Source: Lysinibacillus sp. FSL K6-0232
GTDB lineage: Bacteria > Bacillota > Bacilli > Bacillales_A > Planococcaceae
Assembly: GCF_038008325.1 (NCBI RefSeq)
Contig: NZ_JBBOYW010000001.1
Span: 1,912,001 to 1,976,000 of the forward strand
Direction of reading: 5' to 3'
Length of the DNA: 64,000 nucleotides
In this document: positions 1-8,272 of the stretch, piece by piece
Layout: each line of letters starts with the position of its first letter
Numbering within the stretch: the stretch's first letter is position 1
Notes under the pieces: generated by a model
What the model was told of the DNA's origin: nothing
Seen by the model: only the letters and a program-made list of their open reading frames with translations
The model's database searches: none
Program-made: the position numbers and the translations under genes

Positions 1-1121
1 TAAAAGCTTGCCAATATCACCATAAACACTAGCAAAAAAATACTTGTGAGATGGACAATGGATAGCTGCCCCATAAATAAGAGCGCAATGCCCGCTGTAA
101 GCAACAATGCACTAAAAAATGCCAATGTCGAATAATAGCGCAAGCGAGATAATTGGTATTCAATATCAAACAGTCGCTCATTCACCTGAATAAACAAAAA
201 GGAGAAAGGAATAAACAATAAAAACAATGCTGCCACCTCTGCATGTAGCCATGGCTTATGCCCTAAAATTTCAGGTGTCACAAAGAATAATAGAAATGGT
301 AAAAAAGGAACAATAAAGGCAATGGCAATTAAACGCAGCTTTGCCAATTTAGTGCGTAAATAGCTTGTCACTAAAATATAAGTAGCGTAGAGCACAAGCA
401 CGGCAAATAAACTTAAGTTTAACAGTGGTATGACTTCTCGCAATGCAGGTATAAATGCTTCTATCAAGTAACAGCAAGGAATAATAGGTGTTAGGAAATA
501 GAGCCATTTACTATGGATAGCCCGCCATTGGATGTTTTGATAACGGAAAAAATGCTGTAAAAAGTGGATAAAAAGCACCATACATAACACAATGCAAATG
601 CCAATAACAAAGCCCCCAACTAAATTGCCTCTGGCTGAAGCACCTGTACTAATATAGGCTAACGAGCATGTTAATAAAAACAAGGTCAATAAAAACATTG
701 GCACATTATTTTTATTGCGCGCATCTAAATACACAGCTACAGCAAAAGCTAAAAGAAAATAAAAGATGGGGAATAAAATTTGTAAATACAATTCTTCTGG
801 AATATCGCGATGCCTTGCTGTCACAGTATGTGTTGTGCCATCAGCCTTTTGAATGGTTAAGGTACGTGCCCCTCGAATAACGCTAGAAAGCTGCACAGAT
901 TGATTTTCTAAGGCTGGCTTACCATCAATCATCACCACAATATCGCCTTGTTCAATACGCTGCTGCTGTGCCCATTGTGAATAGTAGGTGTTCTCAATAA
1001 CAGGCTGTCCACTTGTGGTATCAAGCAGAATACTAACAAAAGGTGTGTGAATCGTAATGCCTAATACATAGATGCCCAGCACTAAATAGAGCGTAAAAAT
1101 ACTATATTTCAATGTTTTCAT
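1..1121 (-). CDS. ComP-like sensor histidine kinase, N-terminal part (cut by window edge)
   Basis: The frame runs open from an ATG at 1121 down to base 1 without a stop, giving about 373 residues of the membrane sensor half. An N-terminal helix is followed by a PDZ-like segment (around residues 45-115, with EQGDIVVMIDGKP) and then about seven hydrophobic helices. Two stretches look like Bacillus ComP: YISTGASARGN (ComP YISAGGPFRG) and FDIEYQLSRLRYY (ComP FDIEFILGRMRYY). ComP is the quorum-sensing kinase that phosphorylates the NarL-type regulator ComA. The kinase core and any ComX/ComQ/ComA partners lie outside the window, so the ligand is unknown. It is divergent from the gene at 1305. Confidence 0.65.
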   Translation of the reverse strand, partial: MKTLKYSIFTLYLVLGIYVLGITIHTPFVSILLDTTSGQPVIENTYYSQWAQQQRIEQGDIVVMIDGKPALENQSVQLSSVIRGARTLTIQKADGTTHTVTARHRDIPEELYLQILFPIFYFLLAFAVAVYLDARNKNNVPMFLLTLFLLTCSLAYISTGASARGNLVGGFVIGICIVLCMVLFIHFLQHFFRYQNIQWRAIHSKWLYFLTPIIPCCYLIEAFIPALREVIPLLNLSLFAVLVLYATYILVTSYLRTKLAKLRLIAIAFIVPFLPFLLFFVTPEILGHKPWLHAEVAALFLLFIPFSFLFIQVNERLFDIEYQLSRLRYYSTLAFFSALLLTAGIALLFMGQLSIVHLTSIFLLVFMVILASF

Positions 1122-1177
1122 TGCTAAATCCCCATTTCATTGCCTAACTTATTTCTATTATCGCTAATTCTTGCTAA

Positions 1178-1250
1178 TTTTGGAATACCGAAATGGCGAG
1201 TTTCGGAAAACCACTATTGCTTTTTCGGAATAACGAAATAGTTTTTTCGG
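1178..1250. promoter_or_regulatory. Paired 6-4-6 palindromes in a divergent promoter region
   Basis: Two sites share the same layout and spacer: TTTTGG-AATA-CCGAAA at 1178-1193 and TTTCGG-AATA-ACGAAA at 1223-1238. TTTCGG half-sites follow at 1201-1206 and 1245-1250. The 6-4-6 form matches the architecture of the ComA box (TTGCGG-N4-CCGCAA). A -10-like TATGAT lies at 1258-1263 ahead of the 1305 gene. Binding by the kinase's partner regulator is inference. Confidence 0.5.
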
Positions 1251-1304
1251 ACAAGGCTATGATAGTGTAAAACAAAGAGCTGTGACGAAAAGGAGGAGTA
1301 TTGC

Positions 1305-2207
1305 GTGAAAAATGGCAGTTTAACACTTATTTTGTTATGCTTCATCGCCATTATTGCCAGTCCATTGACCGCAATCGCTAGCACTACAGATCAGGAGAAG
1401 GTAAAAGTCGAAATTTGTATGATTGGTAGTGATAATTATTTTGTCTATAAAATCCCAAAGCAGTTACATAAAGATGTGCCCTATCACGAAATGAGCAACA
1501 GTATTCAGGCAACCTTAGCCAGCCAGTGGCATATTAAGGATGCACATTATAAAGCAGAGCAGTCAGATGTTGCCTATACGTTTTATATTCAGGATTTATT
1601 TCAAAAAAAGCAGGATGGTCAGTTAAAGGTTGCGATTCCCTATCGCATTTTAGTAGGAATGTTTGGCGAGCAGGACCCGATTCAATTGCGAATTTTAGCG
1701 AGCAAGCTATCCGATTGGACGGTCAATACGAAGGATTGGGCAACGCTTGGCTTTACGGAGCCGCTCACATCTTTTAGTGAACGTGAATATATTTATGAGG
1801 GAGCTGTGCATGAGCTGCTACATCAACGTGTCGGTCATTTTGATGGGAAAATTCAAAAACAGCAATTTCTCACATATAGTTTTCTATACTTTAGCTTTAT
1901 AGGGCTACAGCTATTAGCCTGCTTTTTCTTATCGAGAAAATTAAAGCACAAGGTGATTCATAATCCAGAAACAATGCATCATTTCCGCAGGCTGAATTAT
2001 ATGTATCAAATTGTGCCTATCATTATTATTGTAGGACAGGTGATTTTTCTTGTCTTTTCAGGCTTGATTACCGCCTTTAGCCTTTATTTTAGCGCAGGCG
2101 TTGATTTACTAATGATGGTTGGGCCGATCTTACTGAATATTATTTTACTGCCAACCTTTTTCGTCACAGCAGAGAGTGAGATTTCACGAGAGCTGAATAA
2201 TCTTTAA
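1305..2207 (+). CDS. Secreted/membrane-anchored protein of unknown function
   Basis: GTG start with a strong AAAAGGAGGAG site 6 bases upstream. 300 residues: signal peptide 1-26, an extracytoplasmic region of about 160 residues, then three hydrophobic helices at about 189-209, 234-255 and 265-287. A HELLHQRVGHFD stretch (169-180) is histidine-rich but lacks the HExxH zinc-protease motif. I do not recognise the family. It is divergent from the ComP-like kinase and shares the palindrome-bearing promoter region, so it may be a target of that system (inference). Confidence 0.75.
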   Translation: MKNGSLTLILLCFIAIIASPLTAIASTTDQEKVKVEICMIGSDNYFVYKIPKQLHKDVPYHEMSNSIQATLASQWHIKDAHYKAEQSDVAYTFYIQDLFQKKQDGQLKVAIPYRILVGMFGEQDPIQLRILASKLSDWTVNTKDWATLGFTEPLTSFSEREYIYEGAVHELLHQRVGHFDGKIQKQQFLTYSFLYFSFIGLQLLACFFLSRKLKHKVIHNPETMHHFRRLNYMYQIVPIIIIVGQVIFLVFSGLITAFSLYFSAGVDLLMMVGPILLNIILLPTFFVTAESEISRELNNL

Positions 2208-2280
2208 CAATGACGTACGAAAAAACGCAATGAAATGGTATAATGGTCAACAGCAAACTTGAGGGAGCTGTTGACAAACA

Positions 2281-3258
2281 ATGACACATCCAGAAATGGC
2301 GTACTTACATTTACTACAACATATATTGGAGCATGGTACAAAAAAAGAGGATCGTACAGGCACAGGCACGTACAGCATCTTCGGCTATCAAATGCGCTTT
2401 GATTTAAGCAAGGGCTTTCCACTCTTAACAACAAAGCGCGTGCCCTTTAAGCTTGTTGCCAGTGAATTATTATGGTTTATTAAAGGCGATACAAATATTC
2501 GTTATTTATTGCAGCATAATAATCATATATGGGACGAATGGGCGTTTAAAAAATGGGTGGAATCTGACGAATATTCAGGGCCTGATATGACGGATTTTGG
2601 TCGTCGCTGTTTAGTGGACGAGTCCTTTAATGCCTTATATCAGCAAGAGCTTGCAGCATTTTGTGAGCGCATTTTAACAGACGATGCTTTTGCCGAAAAA
2701 TATGGTGATCTTGGCAATGTCTATGGCAAGCAATGGCGTCGTTGGACAGATTCAGAGGGGCAGGAAATTGACCAATTACAAGATGTGATTAACCAAATCA
2801 AAACAAATCCCGACTCTCGTAGATTAATTGTAAATGCATGGAATCCTGAGGATGTTATCAATGCAGGTGCAAAGGGCAGCAAAGCAGCGCTACCACCATG
2901 TCATGTGATGTTCCAATTTTATGTGGCAGATGGTAAGCTAAGCTGTCAATTAATGCAACGTAGCTTAGATACACTTTTAGGTTGTCCGTTTAATATTGCC
3001 TCTTATGCCTTATTAACACATCTTATTGCCCACGAATGTGGCTTAGAGGTGGGCGAGTTTATTCATAGCATTGGGGATGCACATATTTATGCCAATCATC
3101 TAGAGCAAGTGAAGGAGCAGCTTTCACGCACGCCGAAAGATTTCCCAACATTGCATATTAATCCAGCAAAAACATCTATTTTTGAAATGGAGCTGGAGGA
3201 TTTATCGATTGAGGGCTATGATCCGCATCCTGCGATTAAAGCACCCATCGCCGTTTAA
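2281..3258 (+). CDS. thyA: Thymidylate synthase
   Basis: Methylates dUMP to dTMP using methylene-tetrahydrofolate. 325 residues. Shows EDRTGTGT near the N-terminus, the catalytic cysteine at about residue 207 in [23 protein letters not shown], and a C-terminal [11 protein letters not shown] typical of ThyA. It carries the roughly 50-residue insertion (about 90-140) seen in the long L. casei-type enzymes. AGGGAGCTG precedes the start. Its usual partner dfrA is about 18 kb downstream on the same strand rather than adjacent. Confidence 0.97.
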   Translation: MTHPEMAYLHLLQHILEHGTKKEDRTGTGTYSIFGYQMRFDLSKGFPLLTTKRVPFKLVASELLWFIKGDTNIRYLLQHNNHIWDEWAFKKWVESDEYSGPDMTDFGRRCLVDESFNALYQQELAAFCERILTDDAFAEKYGDLGNVYGKQWRRWTDSEGQEIDQLQDVINQIKTNPDSRRLIVNAWNPEDVINAGAKGSKAALPPCHVMFQFYVADGKLSCQLMQRSLDTLLGCPFNIASYALLTHLIAHECGLEVGEFIHSIGDAHIYANHLEQVKEQLSRTPKDFPTLHINPAKTSIFEMELEDLSIEGYDPHPAIKAPIAV

Positions 3259-3264
3259 CAGAAG

Positions 3265-3291
3265 CAGCAGCCAAAGCGGTTGCTGTTTTTT
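3265..3291 (+). terminator. Intrinsic terminator after thyA
   Basis: Stem CAGCAGCC / GGTTGCTG with one G-U pair and a 5-base loop, followed by six T. Confidence 0.8.
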
Positions 3292-3384
3292 CAAAAATGC
3301 CAAGCCATCAGTAATTGACATAAAAAGTAATAAATGCTTAGATGGATAGTGGGGTTATTTGGAATAATAATAGAGGTGAGAGCT

Positions 3385-3561
3385 GTGAAAAAAACAATCG
3401 TATCTCAGGTAGATCAGCATACAAAACAGCCTTGTCAGCAAATGATTGACCAACGGCAAACGCTTTCTGCCAATACATTCAAATTGTCGCAACAGCAAAT
3501 TCACGAAATGATGCAAGTGATTGAGGAAATTCGATTAAAAGGCTTTAAAGAAACACTATAA
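3385..3561 (+). CDS. Small hypothetical protein (58 aa)
   Basis: I chose the GTG at 3385 because GAGGTG lies 7 bases upstream; the frame extends back to 3334 without a better site. Product is short, polar and probably helical at its C-terminus (QQIHEMMQVIEEIRLKGF). No recognised domain. It is followed 45 bases later by another tiny gene, so the two may be co-transcribed. It vaguely resembles the small protein at 38249 in length and C-terminal helix pattern. Confidence 0.5.
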   Translation: MKKTIVSQVDQHTKQPCQQMIDQRQTLSANTFKLSQQQIHEMMQVIEEIRLKGFKETL

Positions 3562-3605
3562 ATGAAAGCGCCTTCTAAGCTATAATAGCTGAGGAGGTGT
3601 TTTTG

Positions 3606-3812
3606 GTGAACGTTGTTTTTGTGGATTCTCTTTCTGGACAGGAGCTGCTGCAAATGGTATCACAAGATGTAGCAGGCATTTTAGCGGCAGTTCAAGGGGA
3701 AAGTATAACCTTCCCTGTAGGTCATTTTAAATATGAATTTCATAATGTAGATTTTTATGAGGAGGAAGGGCAAATCTGCCAAGAGTTAGTCATTTATGTG
3801 AAGCAAATATAA
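3606..3812 (+). CDS. Small hypothetical protein (68 aa)
   Basis: GAGGAGG at 3591-3597 lies 8 bases before GTG 3606 (a TTG at 3603 is also possible). The GTG at 3597 overlaps the ribosome site and is unlikely. The product is acidic and mixed alpha/beta in look, without a membrane segment or known motif. The stop codon overlaps the first base pair of the strong terminator that follows. Confidence 0.55.
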   Translation: MNVVFVDSLSGQELLQMVSQDVAGILAAVQGESITFPVGHFKYEFHNVDFYEEEGQICQELVIYVKQI

Positions 3813-3846
3813 CAGGATGGTCGCACTGTAAGGCGACCATCCTGTT
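3811..3846. terminator. Bidirectional terminator between converging genes
   Basis: Perfect 14-bp inverted repeat (AACAGGATGGTCGC and complement) around an 8-base loop, sitting between the stop codons of the 3606 gene and the anti-sigma gene. Confidence 0.85.
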
Positions 3847-3853
3847 CACTTTA

Positions 3854-4807
3854 TTATGGCTGAACGAGTAGTTGCTCGCTTTTTTCTGTGCCGATATAAA
3901 GAGCTTGCTTGCTAAAGGATGCGCTTGGGAAATGCAGTATACCTGAGCCATCATCCTCATGTGTGGCGGAATCCCAAGTGTAGCGCTCACCATTTTTGTC
4001 AAATAGCGCGAAATCAGGCTTTTGCGAAGCGTTGCTATAGTAGATGGTTGTTGAAATAGGGGTTGTAACGATGCGTTCAACTGTCAAGCTTTGTCCATCA
4101 GCTAGTGTTATAGGCTGCTGAATTGGGTATTCTTTTGTTTGCTGTTGAACGGCTGCCTGTGTTGCCACAACATTGAATGTCCAAGGCTCCTCCAATAGCT
4201 GTCCAAACGGCTGTGTACCATTTGGCAACAGCATACGGTTATAGCTTAATTGTATAGATACTTGTGCGGCGTCTACTGGCTGCGGCAGCTTGATTTCACT
4301 ATAGATGGTAAACATCGCATCATTTTGCTCAATGGACTGTGCGCTATAGCCTACATCGTCAATTGGCTGTCCATCGATAGAAATCGTTGGCAAAAGCTGA
4401 TGGCGATAGGAAAATGCTTGCTTATCAGCTGGCTGTAATGTTGCGCTGACAAGGATTTTATCGTAGTCAAGCAGTACCTCATTGACCGTTAAAGCACCAA
4501 ATTGTGTTGTGACGGTTTGACCTACAACATTTTTATAGTCACCCCAATCGACGGCTTTGTCCTGTTTCCATTCCTCCAATAAACTAGCGACAAATGGCAT
4601 ATTGGCAATGGTTTGATGCTGAAAGATAACAATACTAAGCGCTAAAATAGCGACAGTGCCAATGCGATAGCCAAGACGGCGGCGCTTTTTAGGCAATTGC
4701 TTAATAATACGGCGCTTTAGTCTTTTGTGCTCTAGCTTTGTCAGGGACTGCTCCTCAAATTCAGTGACATCTATTGTTATATCATTAAAATCCTTATACA
4801 TACTCAT
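3854..4807 (-). CDS. Anti-sigma factor, DUF4179-type membrane protein
   Basis: 317 residues: a basic cytoplasmic N-terminus (about 1-47), one membrane helix (about 48-64, GTVAILALSIVIF), and a large extracytoplasmic part that fits the DUF4179 plus DUF5643-like layout of ECF-associated anti-sigma factors. The gene begins 2 bases after the sigma-factor gene, the standard arrangement for a sigma/anti-sigma pair. Its likely role is to hold the sigma factor at the membrane until an envelope signal arrives. The signal and regulon cannot be told from the sequence. Confidence 0.75.
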   Translation of the reverse strand: MSMYKDFNDITIDVTEFEEQSLTKLEHKRLKRRIIKQLPKKRRRLGYRIGTVAILALSIVIFQHQTIANMPFVASLLEEWKQDKAVDWGDYKNVVGQTVTTQFGALTVNEVLLDYDKILVSATLQPADKQAFSYRHQLLPTISIDGQPIDDVGYSAQSIEQNDAMFTIYSEIKLPQPVDAAQVSIQLSYNRMLLPNGTQPFGQLLEEPWTFNVVATQAAVQQQTKEYPIQQPITLADGQSLTVERIVTTPISTTIYYSNASQKPDFALFDKNGERYTWDSATHEDDGSGILHFPSASFSKQALYIGTEKSEQLLVQP

Positions 4808-4809
4808 TG

Positions 4810-5319
4810 CTACACCTCGTCCCTTAAAAATAATGTGCGTAATTTATGACGACTACGTGATAATTTATTATGCACCCATGATGCTTTAGTCTGATAATGC
4901 TGGGCAATTTCCTTCGCTGCTAATCCTTCAAAATAGTATTTGTGAAAAATTTCCTGCTCCTTTTGTGGCAATTGCTGAAGGATAGCTTGCCAATCTAGCT
5001 CCATGTTTTGCGTTGTTGCAAGCTGCTCAGGTAATTCAACGGTTGGCTGCTGTCGTTCAATTTTTCGTAAGGCATCAATCGCTTTAAATTTAGCAATGAC
5101 CGCAATCCAGTTTTTAAAGGAATTTTTCGTTGCATCAAAATCGTCAATATGATACCAAATGGCAACAACAATATCAGCCAAACATTCCTCAATTTCCTGT
5201 GGTCTGCCGCCAATATATTTGCGTACAATGGCATTTAATAAGCCACCATATTGCTCCAGCAACAATGTCACACCTTGCTCTTGCTTTTGCTGAATTGCTT
5301 GAAGTATTTGTTTGTCCAT
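4810..5319 (-). CDS. ECF-type RNA polymerase sigma-70 factor
   Basis: 169 residues. Region 2 lies at about 10-90 (EECLADIVVAIWYHIDDFD, FKNWIAVIAKFKAIDALRK) and region 4 at about 110-165 (LPQKEQEIFHKYYFEGLAAKEIA, ASWVHNKLSRSRHKLR), with no region 3, as in ECF sigma factors. AGAGGTGG precedes the ATG. It is co-transcribed with the anti-sigma gene. A convincing autoregulated promoter could not be placed. Confidence 0.9.
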   Translation of the reverse strand: MDKQILQAIQQKQEQGVTLLLEQYGGLLNAIVRKYIGGRPQEIEECLADIVVAIWYHIDDFDATKNSFKNWIAVIAKFKAIDALRKIERQQPTVELPEQLATTQNMELDWQAILQQLPQKEQEIFHKYYFEGLAAKEIAQHYQTKASWVHNKLSRSRHKLRTLFLRDEV

Positions 5320-5558
5320 GCTCCACCTCTCTAAACGTTTTCACGAAAATTCCGTTCATAGTTATATTCGTTGCGTGTGCCGAAATCTATCATACTTTCT
5401 TTAAAAATAAATAAAGCGTGTTGTCCCAATTTTCTGAAATATCCTCATTTTTTAGCAGATTTCTCACCTTTTCAAGAAAGAATATAAAATGACTGTTTAC
5501 AATACCTCATTAATTAGCTACTATCAAGGGTGAGTATTACATAAAAGGAGACGACATA

Positions 5559-6977
5559 ATGTCAACACAACGTATAGAAAAAGATTTTTTAGGTGAACGC
5601 GTATTACCAGCAGAGGCGTATTATGGGATTCAAACATTACGTGCAACAGAAAACTTCCCAATTACAGGCTACACAATCCATCCAGCATTAATTAAAGCAA
5701 TGGGTATTGTAAAGAAGGCGGCTGCGCTGAGTAATATGGAGGTTCATCTATTATCAAAGGATATTGGTGAGGCAATTGTCGAAGCAGCACAAGAAGTAAT
5801 TGATGGCAAATGGAATGCCCAATTTATTGTAGACCCAATCCAAGGTGGGGCAGGCACGTCCATTAATATGAATGCTAATGAAGTGATTGCAAATCGCGCG
5901 CTAGAAATTTTAGGGAAAGAAAAGGGCGACTATCAGGCAATTAGCCCAAATAGTCATGTCAATATGTCCCAATCGACAAACGATGCATTTCCAACAGCTA
6001 TTCATATCGCTGTCTTACATTTAATAGATGAATTACTAGTAACGATGGAAACAATGCAAGCGGTGTTCCATCAAAAAGCAGAGCAATTTGCCCATGTCAT
6101 TAAAATGGGACGTACCCATTTACAGGATGCTGTGCCTATTCGCCTAGGGCAAGAGTTTGAAGCATATTGCCGTGTGATTAACCGCGATATTGTACGTATT
6201 CGTCAAACACGTCCAAACTTATATGATGTGAATATGGGAGCAACGGCTGTTGGTACAGGCTTAAATGCCTTCCCAGATTATATTAAAACAGTGGATGAGC
6301 ACCTTGCGGAAATTTCTGATTTACCATTAAAAGGGGCGACACATTTAGTGGATGCCACACAAAATACCGATGCCTATACAGAGGTATCAGGGGCATTAAA
6401 AATTTGTATGATTAATATGTCTAAAATCGCTAATGACTTACGCTTAATGGCTTCAGGTCCACGCGCAGGCTTGGCAGAAATTATTTTACCAGCACGTCAG
6501 CCAGGCTCATCCATTATGCCAGGGAAGGTTAACCCTGTAATGCCAGAGGTGCTGAACCAAGTAGCATTCCAAGTGATTGGCAATGACCATACAATTTCCC
6601 TAGCCTCTGAGGCTGGTCAACTAGAGCTAAATGTGATGGAGCCTGTCTTAGTCTTTAATCTTATTCAATCCATTAGCATTATGAACAATGTGTTCCATGC
6701 GTTTACAGAAAATTGCTTAAAGGATATTGAGGCAAATGAAGAGCGCATGAAGGAATATGTTGAGAAAAGTGTAGGGGTGCTCACAGCCGTTAACCCACAT
6801 ATCGGCTATGAGGTGGCTGCTCGTCTTGCACGTGAGGCAATTTTAACAGGTCGCTCTATTCGTGAGCTTTGTATTGAAGCAAATGTGTTAACGAGCGAGC
6901 AACTGGACTTAATTTTAGACCCATATGAAATGACACACCCAGGCATTGCGGGTTCTAGCATGATGCAACTTAAATAA
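5559..6977 (+). CDS. aspA: Aspartate ammonia-lyase
   Basis: Converts L-aspartate to fumarate and ammonia. 472 residues of the fumarase/aspartase superfamily: GxTHxQ-type segment MGRTHLQDAVPIRLGQE (about 186-203), QSTNDAFPT, and the superfamily signature GSSIMPGKVNPVMPEV at about 315-330. Length and the N-terminus (MSTQRIEKDFLGERVLP) favour aspartase over fumarase. AAAGGAGACG ribosome site; a single-gene unit ended by a strong terminator. No asparaginase gene sits beside it. Confidence 0.93.
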   Translation: MSTQRIEKDFLGERVLPAEAYYGIQTLRATENFPITGYTIHPALIKAMGIVKKAAALSNMEVHLLSKDIGEAIVEAAQEVIDGKWNAQFIVDPIQGGAGTSINMNANEVIANRALEILGKEKGDYQAISPNSHVNMSQSTNDAFPTAIHIAVLHLIDELLVTMETMQAVFHQKAEQFAHVIKMGRTHLQDAVPIRLGQEFEAYCRVINRDIVRIRQTRPNLYDVNMGATAVGTGLNAFPDYIKTVDEHLAEISDLPLKGATHLVDATQNTDAYTEVSGALKICMINMSKIANDLRLMASGPRAGLAEIILPARQPGSSIMPGKVNPVMPEVLNQVAFQVIGNDHTISLASEAGQLELNVMEPVLVFNLIQSISIMNNVFHAFTENCLKDIEANEERMKEYVEKSVGVLTAVNPHIGYEVAARLAREAILTGRSIRELCIEANVLTSEQLDLILDPYEMTHPGIAGSSMMQLK

Positions 6978-6984
6978 TTTAGCT

Positions 6985-7026
6985 AGACTGTAGATAGGTC
7001 TTTTAGACAATCTACAGTCTTTTTTC
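6985..7026 (+). terminator. Terminator after aspA
   Basis: Perfect 11-bp stem AGACTGTAGAT / ATCTACAGTCT followed by a T run. Confidence 0.85.
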
Positions 7027-7030
7027 TAGC

Positions 7031-7444
7031 CTATAAATTTTGTCCAGTAGTTTCTTTTGTTTCCTGAGAAAGCAGTGTACGTAGTGATACTGCGGCTTCT
7101 TCTGTAAGGGTATAGAGCGTATGTGTATCTGCTGCCGCCATTAAGCTACCTTTTTGCCCCTCTTGCCCTAACCATAGATAATAATGGGATTTCTGCCCCT
7201 TTGCCTTGACAAGCTGTAAATCAAATTCAGGTTCCGCAACATCCACAACTCCCTCCTGCTGCACCGCAGTTGTGATGGCATGTTGGAAGACATCCAATGC
7301 TGCTTTGTCTGTATAGATTGCAAAAAAATCATCATTCATTTCGCCAAATCCTTGGCTTTTTGAAATGCTCACTTTAGTAAGCTGTCCCTGACCGCAGCCC
7401 GTAACGATCACTAGAAGCAGTAATAATAAAAGGATACGCCCCAT
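7031..7444 (-). CDS. Small lipoprotein of unknown function
   Basis: The ATG at 7444 gives a short N-terminus, a leucine-rich signal segment and the lipobox VTGC; upstream ATG 7453 and GTG 7456 overlap the AAGGTGAGG ribosome site. About 137 residues, with an extracytoplasmic domain that I do not recognise. It converges on aspA across a terminator. It probably sits on the outer face of the membrane. Confidence 0.65.
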   Translation of the reverse strand: MGRILLLLLLLVIVTGCGQGQLTKVSISKSQGFGEMNDDFFAIYTDKAALDVFQHAITTAVQQEGVVDVAEPEFDLQLVKAKGQKSHYYLWLGQEGQKGSLMAAADTHTLYTLTEEAAVSLRTLLSQETKETTGQNL

Positions 7445-7538
7445 TGTAGTCATCACCTCACCTTATTATACAATAAACCAGCTGATGCTGTCGTAGGCTT
7501 CGTTCCTTTGTAATATAGTAGAAAAAAGGAGGGGACAG

Positions 7539-7916
7539 ATGGGGTTATTTGATAGATTAATCGGCAATGCCAGTGAGGTAAACCTGGAGAAATTACAGGG
7601 AGAGGTGGGGGAGCTATTAATCACCAACGAAACAATTCAAAATGCCTATAAAATTATTCGAGATATTTTTATTTTTACAAATAAGCGCTTGATTTTAATT
7701 GATAAGCAGGGCGTAACAGGCAAAAAAATTGAATACCATTCGATTCCCTATAAAAACATTCTGCATTTTTCTGTGGAAACAGCAGGCACATTCGATGTAG
7801 ATGCAGAGCTAAAAATTTGGATTTCAGGCAGCCCACAGCCGCTACAGCGTAGCTTTAATAAGTCCACAAATATTTACAAAGTCCAAAGCGTTTTAGCAGA
7901 GTATGTGCTAGGATAG
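7539..7916 (+). CDS. Bacterial PH-domain protein (YvbH-like)
   Basis: 125 residues that match the pattern of the bacterial PH family: GELLITNETIQNAYKIIRD then FTNKRLILIDKQGVTGKKIEYHSIPY, with alternating strands and a C-terminal helix. Cytosolic, no signal. Function in this family is not well defined; phospholipid or protein binding is possible. AAAGGAGG precedes the ATG. It stands alone upstream of the first cobalamin riboswitch. Confidence 0.75.
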   Translation: MGLFDRLIGNASEVNLEKLQGEVGELLITNETIQNAYKIIRDIFIFTNKRLILIDKQGVTGKKIEYHSIPYKNILHFSVETAGTFDVDAELKIWISGSPQPLQRSFNKSTNIYKVQSVLAEYVLG

Positions 7917-8027
7917 CCTTCTCATAAGTTTAGAAGAGGGCGTTATGGAAAAATTGACTTCTAAATTCCACTCCTCTACAATAAATGCTAATAGGACGAG
8001 AATTCCTTCACAACTAAATAGCGTGTA

Positions 8028-8188
8028 GTAATAGGTGTAAATTGTGTGCAATTTGCTTAAAAGGGAAGTCGGTGTGAGTCCGACACTGTCCCGCAACTGT
8101 AAATGTGAGCAACCTTTCAGCAACCACTGTCCTTGGACGGGAAGGAGAAAGGGAGCGATGACCATAAGTCGGGAGACCTGCCTATTAC
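8028..8188 (+). ncRNA. Cobalamin riboswitch (apparently orphaned)
   Basis: Shows the B12-box core: AAAAGGGAAGTCGG, then CCGACACTGTCCCGCAACTGT, and AGTCGGGAGACCTGCC. Closing stem P1 pairs GTAATAGG (8028-8035) with CCTATTAC (8181-8188). Downstream comes only a hairpin (8215-8243) and then the 3' end of a minus-strand Fic gene, so there is no plus-strand gene left to control. The second copy at 15080 retains its operon. Confidence 0.92.
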
Positions 8189-8214
8189 GAGTACACACCG
8201 GTAGCCTATGTAGA

Positions 8215-8248
8215 AAAAGAGCTAGACATGAGCCTGCTCTTTTCCCGT
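8215..8248 (+). terminator. Probable riboswitch expression-platform hairpin
   Basis: AAAAGAGC (8215-8222) pairs with GCTCTTTT (8236-8243). The T tract is interrupted by CCCG, so termination may be weak. Confidence 0.5.
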
Positions 8249-8250
8249 TT

Positions 8251-8272
8251 TAATGCTTAACGTTAAGCATTA
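8251..8272. repeat. Perfect 22-bp palindrome at the Fic stop codon
   Basis: A symmetric palindrome centred on the AACGTT core; its last three bases are the complement of the Fic stop codon. It could end transcription of the Fic gene or mark the island edge. Confidence 0.5.

Noticed and set aside
668..880. Plus-strand 70-codon frame
   Set aside because: Lies wholly inside the ComP-like kinase on the other strand and has no ribosome site.
5332..5358. ECF-type autoregulated promoter (TGAAC-N16-CGTTTA) before the sigma factor gene
   Set aside because: The start of transcription would fall inside the ribosome-binding site, so translation could not work.
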